A DNA stretch of 64,000 nt. Origin: Tretioscincus oriximinensis (lineage: Eukaryota > Chordata > Lepidosauria > Squamata > Gymnophthalmidae). The notes under the pieces were generated by a model that ran no database searches, was not told the DNA's origin, and was given only the letters and a program-made list of their open reading frames with translations. Position numbers and translations under genes: made by a program. Of the stretch, positions 11,865 through 22,661 are shown piece after piece (position 1 is the first letter of the stretch; every line of letters begins with the position of its first letter). The stretch covers positions 2,712,932 through 2,776,931 of the forward strand of contig JAJVDF010000018.1 in the NCBI GenBank assembly GCA_022410635.1, given 5' to 3'.

Positions 11865-12100
11865 TAAGAACAAGAGGAGCCTTGATGAATCGGGCTGGAG
11901 CCCATCTAGTCCAGCATTCTGTCTCACACAGAGGCCCATCAATTGCACCTGGGCAGTCTGGAACAGAAGTCAAAATCTTCACCTATTCTTGACTCCCTGT
12001 AAATGGTATTTCAGGAGTACTGCATGTTGCTCCATCTCGGAGGCAGCATAAAAAGATCTACCCTAGTAGGTTTTTATACCCTTGGTGTCCAAAAACTATA
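11865..12100 (-). repeat. CR1/L3-like LINE 3' end
   Basis: AAGAACAAGAGGAGCCTTGA, CATCTAGTCCAGCATTCTGT and CCATCTCGGAGGCAGC follow the order of the 19980 copy. Confidence 0.72.
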
Positions 12101-12499
12101 ATGTAGCATCACATTAATAATGAGGGTTTTTTTCAATCAAACCCAGTAGATGAAAGTCTGCAAAGTAAAGTATTTTCAATGAAGTTCTTTGGGATTGCTG
12201 TGAATATTTGTGATGATCCCAGTATAGTCTTAGAAAAAATGTTTTCACCCGTATCGATAGGCACAGGAGAATACACTGAACCTACTAAATTACTTGGATT
12301 ATTAGAATGACATGCTAGTATCACATTGGCTTTGCACAAAGAAAATAAAAGGGCAAGAGGAAATAGATGGCAAATTATATTGCCTCTTTACAGTTCAGTG
12401 ATTGAGCTATATTTATGCTTCTAGTTTGCTGTAATCCTGGAAGTTTCAGAGAGGATAATAACAATAAAAACAAAAGTACATTTATATATTTATTTGCTT

Positions 12500-13830
12500 A
12501 CTTACATTTGTATTCCACAGGTAAAAACAAAACAAAAATATAGTGACGAGGTTTTAAGCCCTTGGATATGGGCATGGCATTTATTGCCAGAAACAGCTAA
12601 AGAAGGGTGCTGTGTGTTGGAGCAATCCAGGTTCTTGACATTGGGAGGCACCCTGTCCTCAATGGAGTTGAATTGCCCCTATAAGGAATGGGAGAAAAAT
12701 CTGGGACACTTCGAGATCAGTTGGAGGCGATGGCCAGGAGCACCTACATCCAGTAGCATCTGGTTTGCCAGTTACGGCCACTTCTGAAGAGGGACTATTT
12801 ATCTACAGTAATCCATGTTCTGGCACCTTCCAGATTGGGCTACTGTAATGCACTCTATATAGGGCTGCCCTTGAAAACTGTTCAGAAGCAGCTGGTGCAG
12901 AATGCATCTAGACTGCTGAATGGAACAGTTAGCTGGCATACATCACGCCAGTCTTAAAAGAGCTGCACTGGCTTCCAGATTGTTATTTGAGCCAATTCAA
13001 GGCCCTAACTTATAAGGTTCTAAATAACCTGGGGCCCAAATACCTAATGGAATGCCTTATCCCATATCAACCGCTGGTGCTTTACGATTTGCAGAGGAGG
13101 TCCTCCTGTTGTATAATCCCTTTCAACAGCGTTAGGGAATGGGAATCCAGGGCAGGGTCTTCTTGGTGGTTGCCCCCAAACAGTGTGTCAGTCATCATCA
13201 CCAGTGTATTCTTTCAGAAGATCTTTGAAAACCAGTGGCGGCTGGTGCACTTTGAGATTGGGGGGTTGCAGGACCAGTGATTTTCTAACGTTGCCGAGGC
13301 TGGAGAAAGCTCCCTTCTTCCAGCCTTGGAAATGTTAGGAAAGGGGCTGGGAGGCATATTTAAGCACTTACCAGTCTCTTTTTCAGTCTGCTAGTTGAGT
13401 GCCAATACAAAATGGCACCTCAACAAAGACTGAGAGAGACTATACCCCCCCCCCCCCCCAGGCAGACCTCTCATTGGTTCTGGGATTGGCAACCCCCCTT
13501 TCGTCAATTAAAAAAGCTGCCTGGAGCTTTTTTATTTGTTGGCAGCTCCTTTACAAAGGCCTATGATTGGCCAAAGGGTCTTCTATTGTTTTTTATGGAG
13601 ATTTTATAATTGATTTTAATCTCTGAATGTTCGCTGGCCCCAACAAACCCAGAGGCAAGCCACCACTGTTGAAAACCCACTTCTTTAATCTGGTTTTTGG
13701 TTGAAGAAATGTCACTTTCCCACCTTCAGACACTGTTTTAATNTGTCAAGCTTGTACTTTTGCTTTTATTGTTGACCACCCTGGGACCTTCAGCTATAGG
13801 GTCGGGTTTAAATATATAAAAATAACTGTT
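12500..13830 (+). mobile_element. L2-type LINE 3' part, interrupted by an hAT-like element
   Basis: Translation from about 12837 gives GYCNALYIGLPLKTVQKQLVQNA, then ITPVLKELHWLP and QFKALTYKVLNNLGPKYL: the conserved C-terminal ORF2 motif of L2-type LINEs, with frame breaks. The 3' end is CCCTGGGACCTTCAGCTATAGG with an A-rich tail near 13825. The stretch 13233-13668 is a later insertion. The 5' limit is uncertain. Confidence 0.78.
13233..13668. mobile_element. hAT-like non-autonomous element nested in L2
   Basis: A 436-bp insertion flanked by an exact 8-bp duplication TTGAAAAC (13225-13232 and 13669-13676). Ends are CAGTGGCGGCT and, inverted, CAGTGGTGGCT. An 8-bp target duplication with CAG termini is the hAT signature. 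No transposase frame is present. A C15 run lies at 13445-13459. Confidence 0.82.
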
Positions 13831-13866
13831 GTGTCATAGCAGATGCAGCCAGCAGTGAAAGGCGGG

Positions 13867-13904
13867 TTTCTTCTTCTTCTTCTTCTTCTTCTTCTTCTTC
13901 TTCT
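13867..13904. repeat. (TTC)n microsatellite
   Basis: About 12 perfect TTC units, directly after the L2 tail. Confidence 0.95.
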
Positions 13905-16769
13905 GTCAAAGCCCTAAATCAAGGTCTGGAGTGTCTGGAGACTAAGGAACATGGGAGCACCTTGTTTATGCCCCCTCCCCAGCCTTTGCCTTCATCAAGA
14001 TCCAACTTGTCTCAAGATCCTACGATGTGAGAAATGAAAGGGGAAACTATGGGAATGACGTTAAAAGGTTTCTCATCCTGCTTTCTAAGCAATGTTTGGA
14101 TAGCAGCTCTGTTCTGCAACAAAGGCTGCCATAAAGCTATATATATTCCAGCAGCTGCTATTCAGAGATATGCAGTATAGTCATTATACAGTCATTATGA
14201 CTTAGAGACGCTGATAACTTTATCATTCGCAATGACTCAGGGTTATGATGCGAATTTTGATTAATTGTTTACATTGACTGCCTCCTAGGTTAGGGCTTGC
14301 AATTAGCAAGTCAAGAGATGTTTTCAGAAAAGTTACTAATGATAAGTCCGTAACGTACATGTTAGTACAAAAGAGGAAAACATATTCAGTTTATTTTTTT
14401 AAAGTTCATTGGGTCTCCAAAGTCAGAAAAAGTGGATCAGGAGCAGAATAATAGTGTGCCAGATATTGATATAGTGATACTAGGTAAAGTATGACTAAAA
14501 ATTTAAATAACTGCTACTAAAGAAATGAATGCATGCTGTGTCTTTAGGAAAAATGAGTACATTTCAAACTTAAGAAAAATGTGTTTTTTGGATTACAGAT
14601 TTCACAGCTGTTAATTACGCAGATAAAGATAACTTAAGTTGCAGACTAAAAGTACCTCCTGGATCTGTTGGTCACACAATAGAGTCTGTCTTGATATTAA
14701 TAGCCAGCAGTGACCATCACAGTAAGATTTTAAGTTCAGTCCCTCAAAGACAACTAGAAATATAAAACTACAACATTGTACCAAGATTAGTCCAAACAAG
14801 TGTTATCTCTTGAATGACTGGTTGCAGCTCTGCTTTCATTGAAGTTCTGCTTTCATTCTATTCAATTTGGAGACCCAACTGTACAATATATGATGGGAGA
14901 CTGCAGCAAAACCTTGAGAAATGGCCTTTAGTTGGACCAGACGTTCCATTCTGGGCATAGAAAAGATCAGCCAGATAAGCATGTGCCCACAATGTAAGGC
15001 TTCCTGCTTTCCCTAAGTATCTCTGAAAAGAACGGCTATTGGGGAAGGGCTTACTTTTCTTCTCCTTGGGGATGGTTTCTTCAGCCAAAGCACCATGTAC
15101 AGTACAGCAATGTTTTTCCAAGAAGGCAAATGACCCTGACTGTAATCTTGATAAGCAAACAAAAGAGTATGTTCAATAAACAATAAAATGCTGGACAGTT
15201 TTTTCAGAAGCTAAGTTTTTTTTTCTTTATGAACACACAATATGAAACTCATTCTGTTGACATGTGGTGTTCTAGAGATTACTACATACCAAACAAGTCA
15301 ATAAGCTAAGGTACTGTGACTCCCACTAAAAGCCTTCTCTTTGGAAGAAACCAAGTGTGACAAACAGGGTTAGTCAAAGACATTTTGCTGCCTGAGGCAG
15401 CAAACAAGATGGTGCTTGTCATTATATTAAACATCATCTTCTATTGCAGCGGCTAGCTGAAGGGTCCGGCTAGCTGAAAGCCGTCTGTCTGGCACCACAG
15501 CAGTCCGTTTCTGAACAGTACATATCCTCTCCAGTTGTGCTTCGCCCATAGTATATGAGGGAAGTGTTTTGATAATTGCCTAACAAGATGCTGCATATCT
15601 CCACAGCAAGAAGGTGAAGGTGTTCTTTGGACTGGTACTCGGGAAACTCTACTTAGGGTGGCAAAACCACACCTCAGGTGGCAGTTGGAGCCACTAATGA
15701 GGTGATGTGATGGTTGCATCTCCACTGGAAATGCAGAGACAGAGCATGATTTACTGGACATTTCACCCAACTATCTATCTATTTATTTATTTATTTTTAG
15801 CAATTTATATTCCGCCTTTTGCCATAGGCCCCAGGACAGGCAATATAGGTTTATGAAATTTAAAAAAATTGCATAGTAATAGAACGGTTAAAAAGAACCA
15901 TTACTCCTTCCCTCCTACCCTCCCTTGTAGGGCAGGACACAGAGGGAGCTAAGAGTCAAAAGCCTGAGTGATGAGGTACATTTTTACCAGGCACCGAAAG
16001 CTCCACAGTGTAGGAACCTGGCAAGCCTCTGGAGGGCAAAGATGTGCAGATGTGTCTTTCATATCTATTTGCATCCAATGTTTGGTCTTGCTGGCTTACT
16101 TTGGAAAATGGAAACTCAACTATGGTGACGGCATCCATACTCATAATAGTTCCTCATATTCTGAATAACCTGCTAATGTCAAATGGCTAGGTCTAGCTTA
16201 GTTAGAGTTAGTTCATAGGTAGAACTGTTCAGATACTGATAAACTGGATTAGATATGGGATTATAAAATGAGAGGTACACTCTAGTGTCCCTAAACTGCT
16301 GAATGCACCCTGAGTGATGTTTAGGTCTCTTTAGTGGCAACACCAAATGTTATCTATGAGAGTATTAGAGAGAAATTAGGTTTGGTCCTGGATCTCTCTC
16401 AACTTAGTTTTAAGCTTCTTTGCCTTTGAAGCTGCTGAGTATAATCAACAGCAGCTACTGTACATCCCATAATAGTATCACATGTATCCATGCCTACACC
16501 TAGAGATACAGACAACCATTCTTCCTATTCAACCCCTCTGATACCCCTAAAAATCATGCTGCTTTAAGAACTGGAGGTATGCCAATTTGGACTACTTATT
16601 AAGGAATCCAAACCACCTTGATGATGATAGATTGATGATCATTGGTGCATGGAGCTCGTACCCTTGTCTGCATTGATTGTCAGAGTGGGAGGGTAAATGT
16701 TAATAGCTTTTAAGGATATATGTTAGGTGATCTGCCCTCAGACCTCCAGGTAAAGGTGACAATATAACA
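13905..16769. other. Intergenic, no gene seen
   Basis: Mostly AT-rich unique-looking DNA. A repeat-like start (ATTTATTTATTTATTTTTAGC followed by TATTCCGCC) is at 15780-15890. A 105-codon frame at 15453-15770 (minus) matches nothing I know. Confidence 0.5.
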
Positions 16770-16928
16770 AGGCTGCATCCCCACATCACTTCTTTATTCC
16801 ACTATAGTTGGATTTTCCACAGTAAAGTGTTGTAGGGACTGATTTATTCCAGAATATCCATGCTTTATTGTGGAATATCCAATTACAAGTTGTAATAGTC
16901 AAATAAAGAAGTGATGGGGATGCAGCCT
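16770..16928. repeat. Palindromic MITE-like element
   Basis: The left arm AGGCTGCATCCCCACATCAC with CTTCTTTATT is matched in inverse at the right by AAATAAAGAAGTGATGGGGA and TGCAGCCT. The centre holds CCACAGTAAAG and its imperfect inverse. No coding content. Confidence 0.75.
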
Positions 16929-19116
16929 AGAACTGCCTCTTTTGTTATGTTTGAACACAGCCTCAATCAGCTCAGACAGAGAGGGTGTCATGTGATGCAT
17001 CACCAGAAGCCTTGTGCAGCAGCCCCTCCAGCTTAACACCAAGGACAATTTCCTTGGTCTAGTTCGAGCTGATCAGGTACCAGATGGAAGAAAACAAAGT
17101 CTTTATGAACTATGCTCTCACTTTAATGGGTTGGTATCTACTAAATATCTAGGAAACCAAATTTGAGTAAGGACAAGGCCTTCCAGATTGCTTCTCCATC
17201 TGTGTCAAATCAAAAGTGAATGGTGATTTACCTTGAACTGACCTGGCATCAAATAACATTATATTAATAGAATAGCCAACAGGGATCTCTGAAGTTTGAT
17301 GGCTGAGAGCAAAATAGAAAGTTTTAATCTAGCTAACATTCGTTCTCTGGATTATTCTTCTGTGTCACTATTCTCTGTTAGAAACCACAATCATAATGAA
17401 TTTTTCAAGAATGTAGTGCTGTTAACGGTCAAATTGTACTTAAATAAGAAACATAGACGGAGCAACAGATTTTGAATATTCTCTAGACTAAAGCTATCAA
17501 TCAGCTATTGCAAATGCTTCCTTTAGTTGAATGGCCTAAAATAATAGCCCTTTCTTTTTGTCAAGCACTCTGAAATCATTATTTCCTGAGTTAATGCTGT
17601 CTAGAAGTAAATGGATTTATGGGGCAATTTATGACTATGAGAAATGTTTCTCCTAAAATAAATTCCATAGTTTTTTAGTTAAAAAAGGGACAAAACAAGT
17701 AGTTATATAAACTCCTCCCCTCCCCCAATCCTAGAATACAGAACTTACCCTTTTCTGCATTTCCATTACTCTAAAAAACATCAAAAGGCCTGGGAAGGTC
17801 TTTGTCCTACTCATTGCTGCTACTTAACTATTGGAAGCTTTAGTGTTGATTGTACAGCTGGTAACTGTCTACTACTGGCGATTGCTATGCCTTTCCTGGG
17901 ATAGGTCATCTGGTCATCAGATCATGGACTGTACATGGCTTTAATGAAGGCCCAGGTGTGGATTGATGAATAAGATATACTTATTCTCACACCCCTCTGC
18001 TCACCTGTATAAAGGATGCATCTCAACAGCTGACAAACTTTCCTCAAACTTGAAGCAAGCTTCGAATCAGAAGGGGCGGAGGGAAGCAATCCACACAGCC
18101 TCCTGAAACCTTTCCTACATAGCAATTTCTCTGGTACTCCTGATTGTGTCTTTTGGAGTCTTTCCAAAGTTTTCTGTATAGAATTAGACAGTCAACAAAA
18201 TTAGCGGCCGAAGATACCCAAATTCATTTTTCTTAACACTTTTGCGAAGAAAAGTTGGTCATAAGGTACATGAAAAAGCAATCAAGTAACTATCTGAATT
18301 TAGTTTTTCTATTGTGCAAACTTGTCAAATTCATTGAGAATTACTTGACATTCCAAGTGATCTTGCTAGTTCAGACTTACAAGTCAGGTACAGAAGTTGT
18401 AGCTGAAAAATAAAACTATTTCTAGATCAAAATTCTGGGTAGAGAGATAAAGTATTTGACCCAAGAAAGAAAAATGCGTAAGGATAAAACCTGACGCATA
18501 GGACAAATTACACCACAATCTACAACGCAGGTCACCACAAGAAAGGCTTTGTATATGTTGCCTTCTCTTGAATGTCAGACTTGCAGTGAAGATCTTAATA
18601 TGTTGACAAATTTATACTGTTGGGGAGCACTTTGCCAGCTATTTAGAACCCAGGTCACATAGAACCCTGATCAACAGTTGAGTCTTTTCAAAATGCTCAA
18701 CAAATAGCAACCAGGCAGGGGTGAGCTGAAAGGGATTAGAAATACCCATTAGCAGTCTTGCTGCTGCATTCTGCATTAGTTCCAGGCCAGCCTCATAGAG
18801 ACTATGCCCCAGCGGTCCAGTCTAGATTACCACATAAAAGCGTACACCTTCAATGGATATGTAAGACAGGAATTTCACCAGGTGCAATTTTTAATGTCCA
18901 CACCACCTAGTGCAAAATTATTTTTTCATACCCATTAAAGATGCTAGTTTTTAGCCTGGTTTCTAAGTGGTAGCCCTTGGCATCCATCACCATGCTCAAG
19001 ATGACAATATTCAAGAAAACTTTAACTAGAAAAGCAGCATGGGATTGACTATCAACTCCTGAGCAATTCTGTACTTCAATCCCTGAAGCTCTTCCAATAG
19101 GATGGAATGGCAAACT
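16929..19116. other. Intergenic, no gene seen
   Basis: Unique-looking AT-rich DNA. A stretch near 18740-18860 with GCTGCTGCATTCTGCATTAG and CCAGCGGTCCAGTCTAGA resembles a dispersed squamate repeat I cannot assign. Confidence 0.45.
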
Positions 19117-19195
19117 ATACTGCTCAAAACAATTAAGGGAACACTTTAACATACGCTGTTATGTTAAAGTCTTCCCTTAATAATTTTGAGCAGTA
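19117..19195. repeat. Short palindromic MITE, family P, copy 1
   Basis: 79 bp bounded by TACTGCTCAAAACAATTAAG and its inverse; the arms meet around TAACATACGCTGTTATGTTA. Flanking TA steps suggest a TA target site. Confidence 0.85.
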
Positions 19196-19977
19196 TATAT
19201 ATCAAAACTTGGTGAGCGCAATATCTCCATTTATTGAAATTGTTCTATTGCCATTTCCATATTGTAACTTTGCAATGTGGCATTAGATCCCATCTGTATT
19301 TAAATTCTATTGTTCAAGCAGAATGCGTTGCAAAATAATCACATGCTTTAATTTTTGCTGCTTGCTTGACATTACTAATCTGCTCATTTCCATTTCTCTA
19401 CTACATCACATGGTAAGCGAACAGATCCGGTGTTTTTAGAGAAAATGCTTACATATTTCAGGAACTCCTCCATTTAGCGTACATCACATCCCTGCTCTTC
19501 CAGATCTGTAAAACTATTTATACTGTGGGATTCCACCGTTCCATAATTGAATGTTATTAAAGATCAAGATAATCTTCTTAGTGGGAGGGAATTCAGAGCA
19601 GCCCTTCTTCAATGGAAGCCAAGAGCAGTTTACACTGGCTCACAATGGAGACAGGTATTTTCAAAGACAGTCTCTGGCATTTAACCATTAAATTGGCTGT
19701 ACCATGCATATTGCTTCGTTTGGTTTTTAGTGCAATGATTACTTGGATTTGTCTATTTTAAAATTAAAATATGTAGTACTTTGGAGTTAAGGGAAGTGTT
19801 TTAGAAGCACTTTGTTCCTTTGTGGCTACCCATCATGGGCCAATGCTCAGGATATGCAACTCCATACAATTGTAGGTTCATGTATAAGGTGTTGATTTTT
19901 AATCTTGGGGAAACTAAGTCAGGATCTCCCCACACTCACACCAGAAAGGGAGATTCTGAATCAAAGGGAGACTTAAC

Positions 19978-20395
19978 ATAAGAACATAAGAAGAGCCATA
20001 CTGGATCAGGCCACAGCCCATCAAGTCCAGCATTCTGTCACACAGAGGCCCACCAGATGCACCGGGGCAGTCCGAACAGAGGAAAGCAAAATATGCACCT
20101 GTTCATGACTCCCTGGAAACGGTATTTCAGGCATCCTGCCTGTTGCTCCATCCTGGAGGCAACATCCAGACATCCATCCTAGTATCCATTTATACCCTTG
20201 GTGTCCATAAACCTGTCTAGTCCTGTCTTGAAATTATCCAAGCTGTTAGCTACCACTACCTCTTCAGGAAGTAAATTCCACAGGCCGATGACCCTCTGGG
20301 TGAAAAAATACTTTCCTTTGTCTGTTCTCACTTTTCTACCCAACAGTTTTAAGGAGTGCCCTCTGGTTCCTGTGTTGTGTGATAGACTCTAATCA
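19978..20395 (-). repeat. CR1/L3-like LINE 3' end, best preserved copy
   Basis: On the minus strand, translation near 20300-20190 gives FFTQRVIGLWNLLPEEVV and ANSLDNFKTGLDRF, the C-terminus of CR1-clade ORF2. A 3' UTR of about 200 nt ends in repeats of TTCTTATG. This copy gives the direction for the shorter copies in the window. Confidence 0.85.
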
Positions 20396-20864
20396 GTGTA
20401 ACATGCCACTTTCAGCACAATTTAGGAACAACTCCTGCTTTTATATTTATGCCACTACTTATTTGCATTGAGGTATATTTTTGCAATCATAACCTTCCAT
20501 TGTACAGAAGAGGGGACAGCAACAGTAAATGAATTGCAGGCTGTTTCTGGCATCGGCTTCTGGTCTTCTCTCTTGCCGTATCCTCAGGAAGTGGAAGTGT
20601 TCGTGTTCAGCCCACATAGCTGTCCCGTGAAGCAACAGTGGCTTTATATTTTCTTGTAAGTGGAAAATCTAGCAAGTTCAGCTCTGGATTAAACTGAGAT
20701 AGTGATCTCAACTTTTTTTTGGTCCTAGCTACCCCACATAATCTTCTACTGAGAAGGGAATGGGGTCAGCTGGTTCCTCCCCCCGTGACAGGCTTTTCAC
20801 TAACACTTTAGCATCAGTTCCAGGTAAGGTGATTAAAAATAAAATTAGCATGCTTTTAAATAAT

Positions 20865-20935
20865 AACTGTTTTTTATACCCTGCCTTTCTCACCCAAAGG
20901 GACTCAAAGCGGCTTATAGAATATTTTTGTCCATA
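20865..20935 (-). repeat. Old LINE/SINE tail fragment
   Basis: TTTTTATACCCTGCCTTTCTC and CAAAGCGGCTTATAGAA are typical of vertebrate L2- or SINE-related tails in reverse. Family not assigned. Confidence 0.4.
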
Positions 20936-21089
20936 GACTTATGTTCTGTCTTCCCCATCATATTGTGACGGTTCTTATTTATCTCCTTGTGATCGCTTAC
21001 TTTCGAACAGTTAGGTTGGCTGAAGCTGAGGCCAGTAGAGGGCGCTCAACCCTCTCAAACAACCAACCTCTCGGTTGAAAAGACTGTTT

Positions 21090-21345
21090 AACCTCTGCAC
21101 CATTGCGCAGGCATTGCTGAAGGAAAATCAGCACAATGTCTGCAAGGCAACACTGTGTTTTAGTGACTTATTAGAAACTTTTGTGAGTGTTAACACACAT
21201 TTTAAAAAAGATGGTTCAGTTGACTTCATCTGTCTGGACTTTCAGAAGACTTTTGAAAAAAAGTCCGTGAAAGTCTCTTGGATAAGCTCACCGGTAACAG
21301 AAGAGAGAAGGTTCTGTCCTGAGTTGGTAACTGGCTAAAAGGACA
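21090..21345 (+). pseudogene. CR1-like reverse transcriptase remnant
   Basis: The frame contains VDFICLDFQKTFEKKS, resembling the RT palm block (LDFxKAFD), where D and F have drifted, and GDNWLKGHE-like downstream codons. It is too short and worn for a firm family call. It lies about 330 bp beyond the RYK polyadenylation signal. Confidence 0.45.
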
Positions 21346-21669
21346 CGAAACAGACTTGGGTGCATGAAACGCCTTTCAGGCAAAAGCAAAACTGATCTCC
21401 AAGTAAGTCACTCTCAGTTTTTCGTGTGTCACTATCCTTTTAAGTCTCAATGTATACTAAATCAACATAGGTCAGAGGTGTTATTAAGGAGTGGAAAAGG
21501 CTTCAATGAGGAGGAGATAGTTAAATGATTTCATAATCATCGTCAGAAGCTGATAAATATCAATTAGCCATATACTAAACAACAAAACGCCACAAGGTCA
21601 GGAATGAAATTTCCTTAATTCTTCGTATATAGGGTATTTTTTACACTCTTCAAAAGCATCTTTACAAAT

Positions 21670-22549
21670 ACATATATTTATAAATTTTATTCCATTTCAG
21701 GCAATAAAAAAATCCCAAACTCATAAAGCAGTACCTTTTAAACAAGAAAATCTTAATTCTACCCTCTGAGGTGAATGGTTTCTAAAAACAAGGGCTTCTT
21801 GGCACTTCTCTGAAGGCCTCTAGCACTTGGAACATCTTTGCCATCATTCAAATGTTTTATCTTGAGGCTCCATCTTACTCTTATCGAAGTAAAATAGAAT
21901 CAGTTCTACAAAAATGGGATATCTTATGGAGGGAATTTCTACCAGTATAAAACCTGATGTTGATTATTACAACATAAAAAGGCCACTTGTGATTCTGACC
22001 GTATTGTGCTGTCGTTTTAAAACAAAAACAATTGTTATTTTAAAAGGATATTCCAGCTACAAAGGGTGAACACTTAAACCAGTCAAGTATTATTTTAAAT
22101 ACTCTGATGCTGCACCACAAAAAACTTGAGTGTGTCTGGGTAAAGACGAGAAAGATCAAAGTTAACTTTTGGCAACTCCCATGCTTGCCAGTTCAAACAC
22201 TGCTGAAATAAAACTACATCAATGCTCGTTGTCAATTCCAGTCCATTATGTTAGTGTTTCAGGAATTCTTTTGGAAAATGTGCGATTTGCAGAATCATAC
22301 ATAATGTTACCAAAAAACTCCAGTATGCTTCAATAAGGCACAGTGAATTTTGAGGATTCTTCTAGTGTTAATGCTTCACACACTGGATTTATCCTGTCAT
22401 ATTATCAATGCAGGAAATCACTGAAAACAATGGCACTTGCTATCAAGTAATGTGTTTCAGTTGGAAGTTATGGTGTGTATAAATAAATGTGAATATCACA
22501 TTCCACGACTGAGTAAACAGGGTTCCCGTTCGATGATGTGTGCCTATTA
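21670..22549 (-). other. RYK: RYK 3' untranslated region
   Basis: This stretch follows the RYK stop codon and holds no recognisable repeat. The first canonical AATAAA on the minus strand after the stop is at 21686-21691, so the UTR is about 870 nt, with cleavage estimated near 21670. The end is inferred from the signal; alternative shorter or longer ends are possible. Confidence 0.65.
21686..21691 (-). terminator. Polyadenylation signal AATAAA of RYK
   Basis: The plus strand reads TTTATT, so the minus strand reads AATAAA. No earlier AATAAA is seen between the stop codon and this site. Confidence 0.6.
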
Positions 22550-22661
22550 TCAGACATAGGCTCCCAATGCTGCATGGAATTCCGTGAGGCACTGTACCAA
22601 CTGTTGGAATTTAGGCCTCTCCTCAGGATCTAGTGCCCAACAACAAGCCATTACTGCAAAC
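22550..22661 (-). CDS. RYK: RYK exon 15 (kinase end, stop codon)
   Basis: Encodes residues 580-616 and the TGA stop at 22550-22552: MACCWALDPEERPKFQQL, then TEFHAALGAYV. The C-terminal GAYV is conserved in RYK and resembles a PDZ ligand. Confidence 0.97.

Noticed and set aside
15453..15770. 105-codon minus-strand frame
   Set aside because: No recognisable motif, no splice or regulatory context; length is possible by chance.
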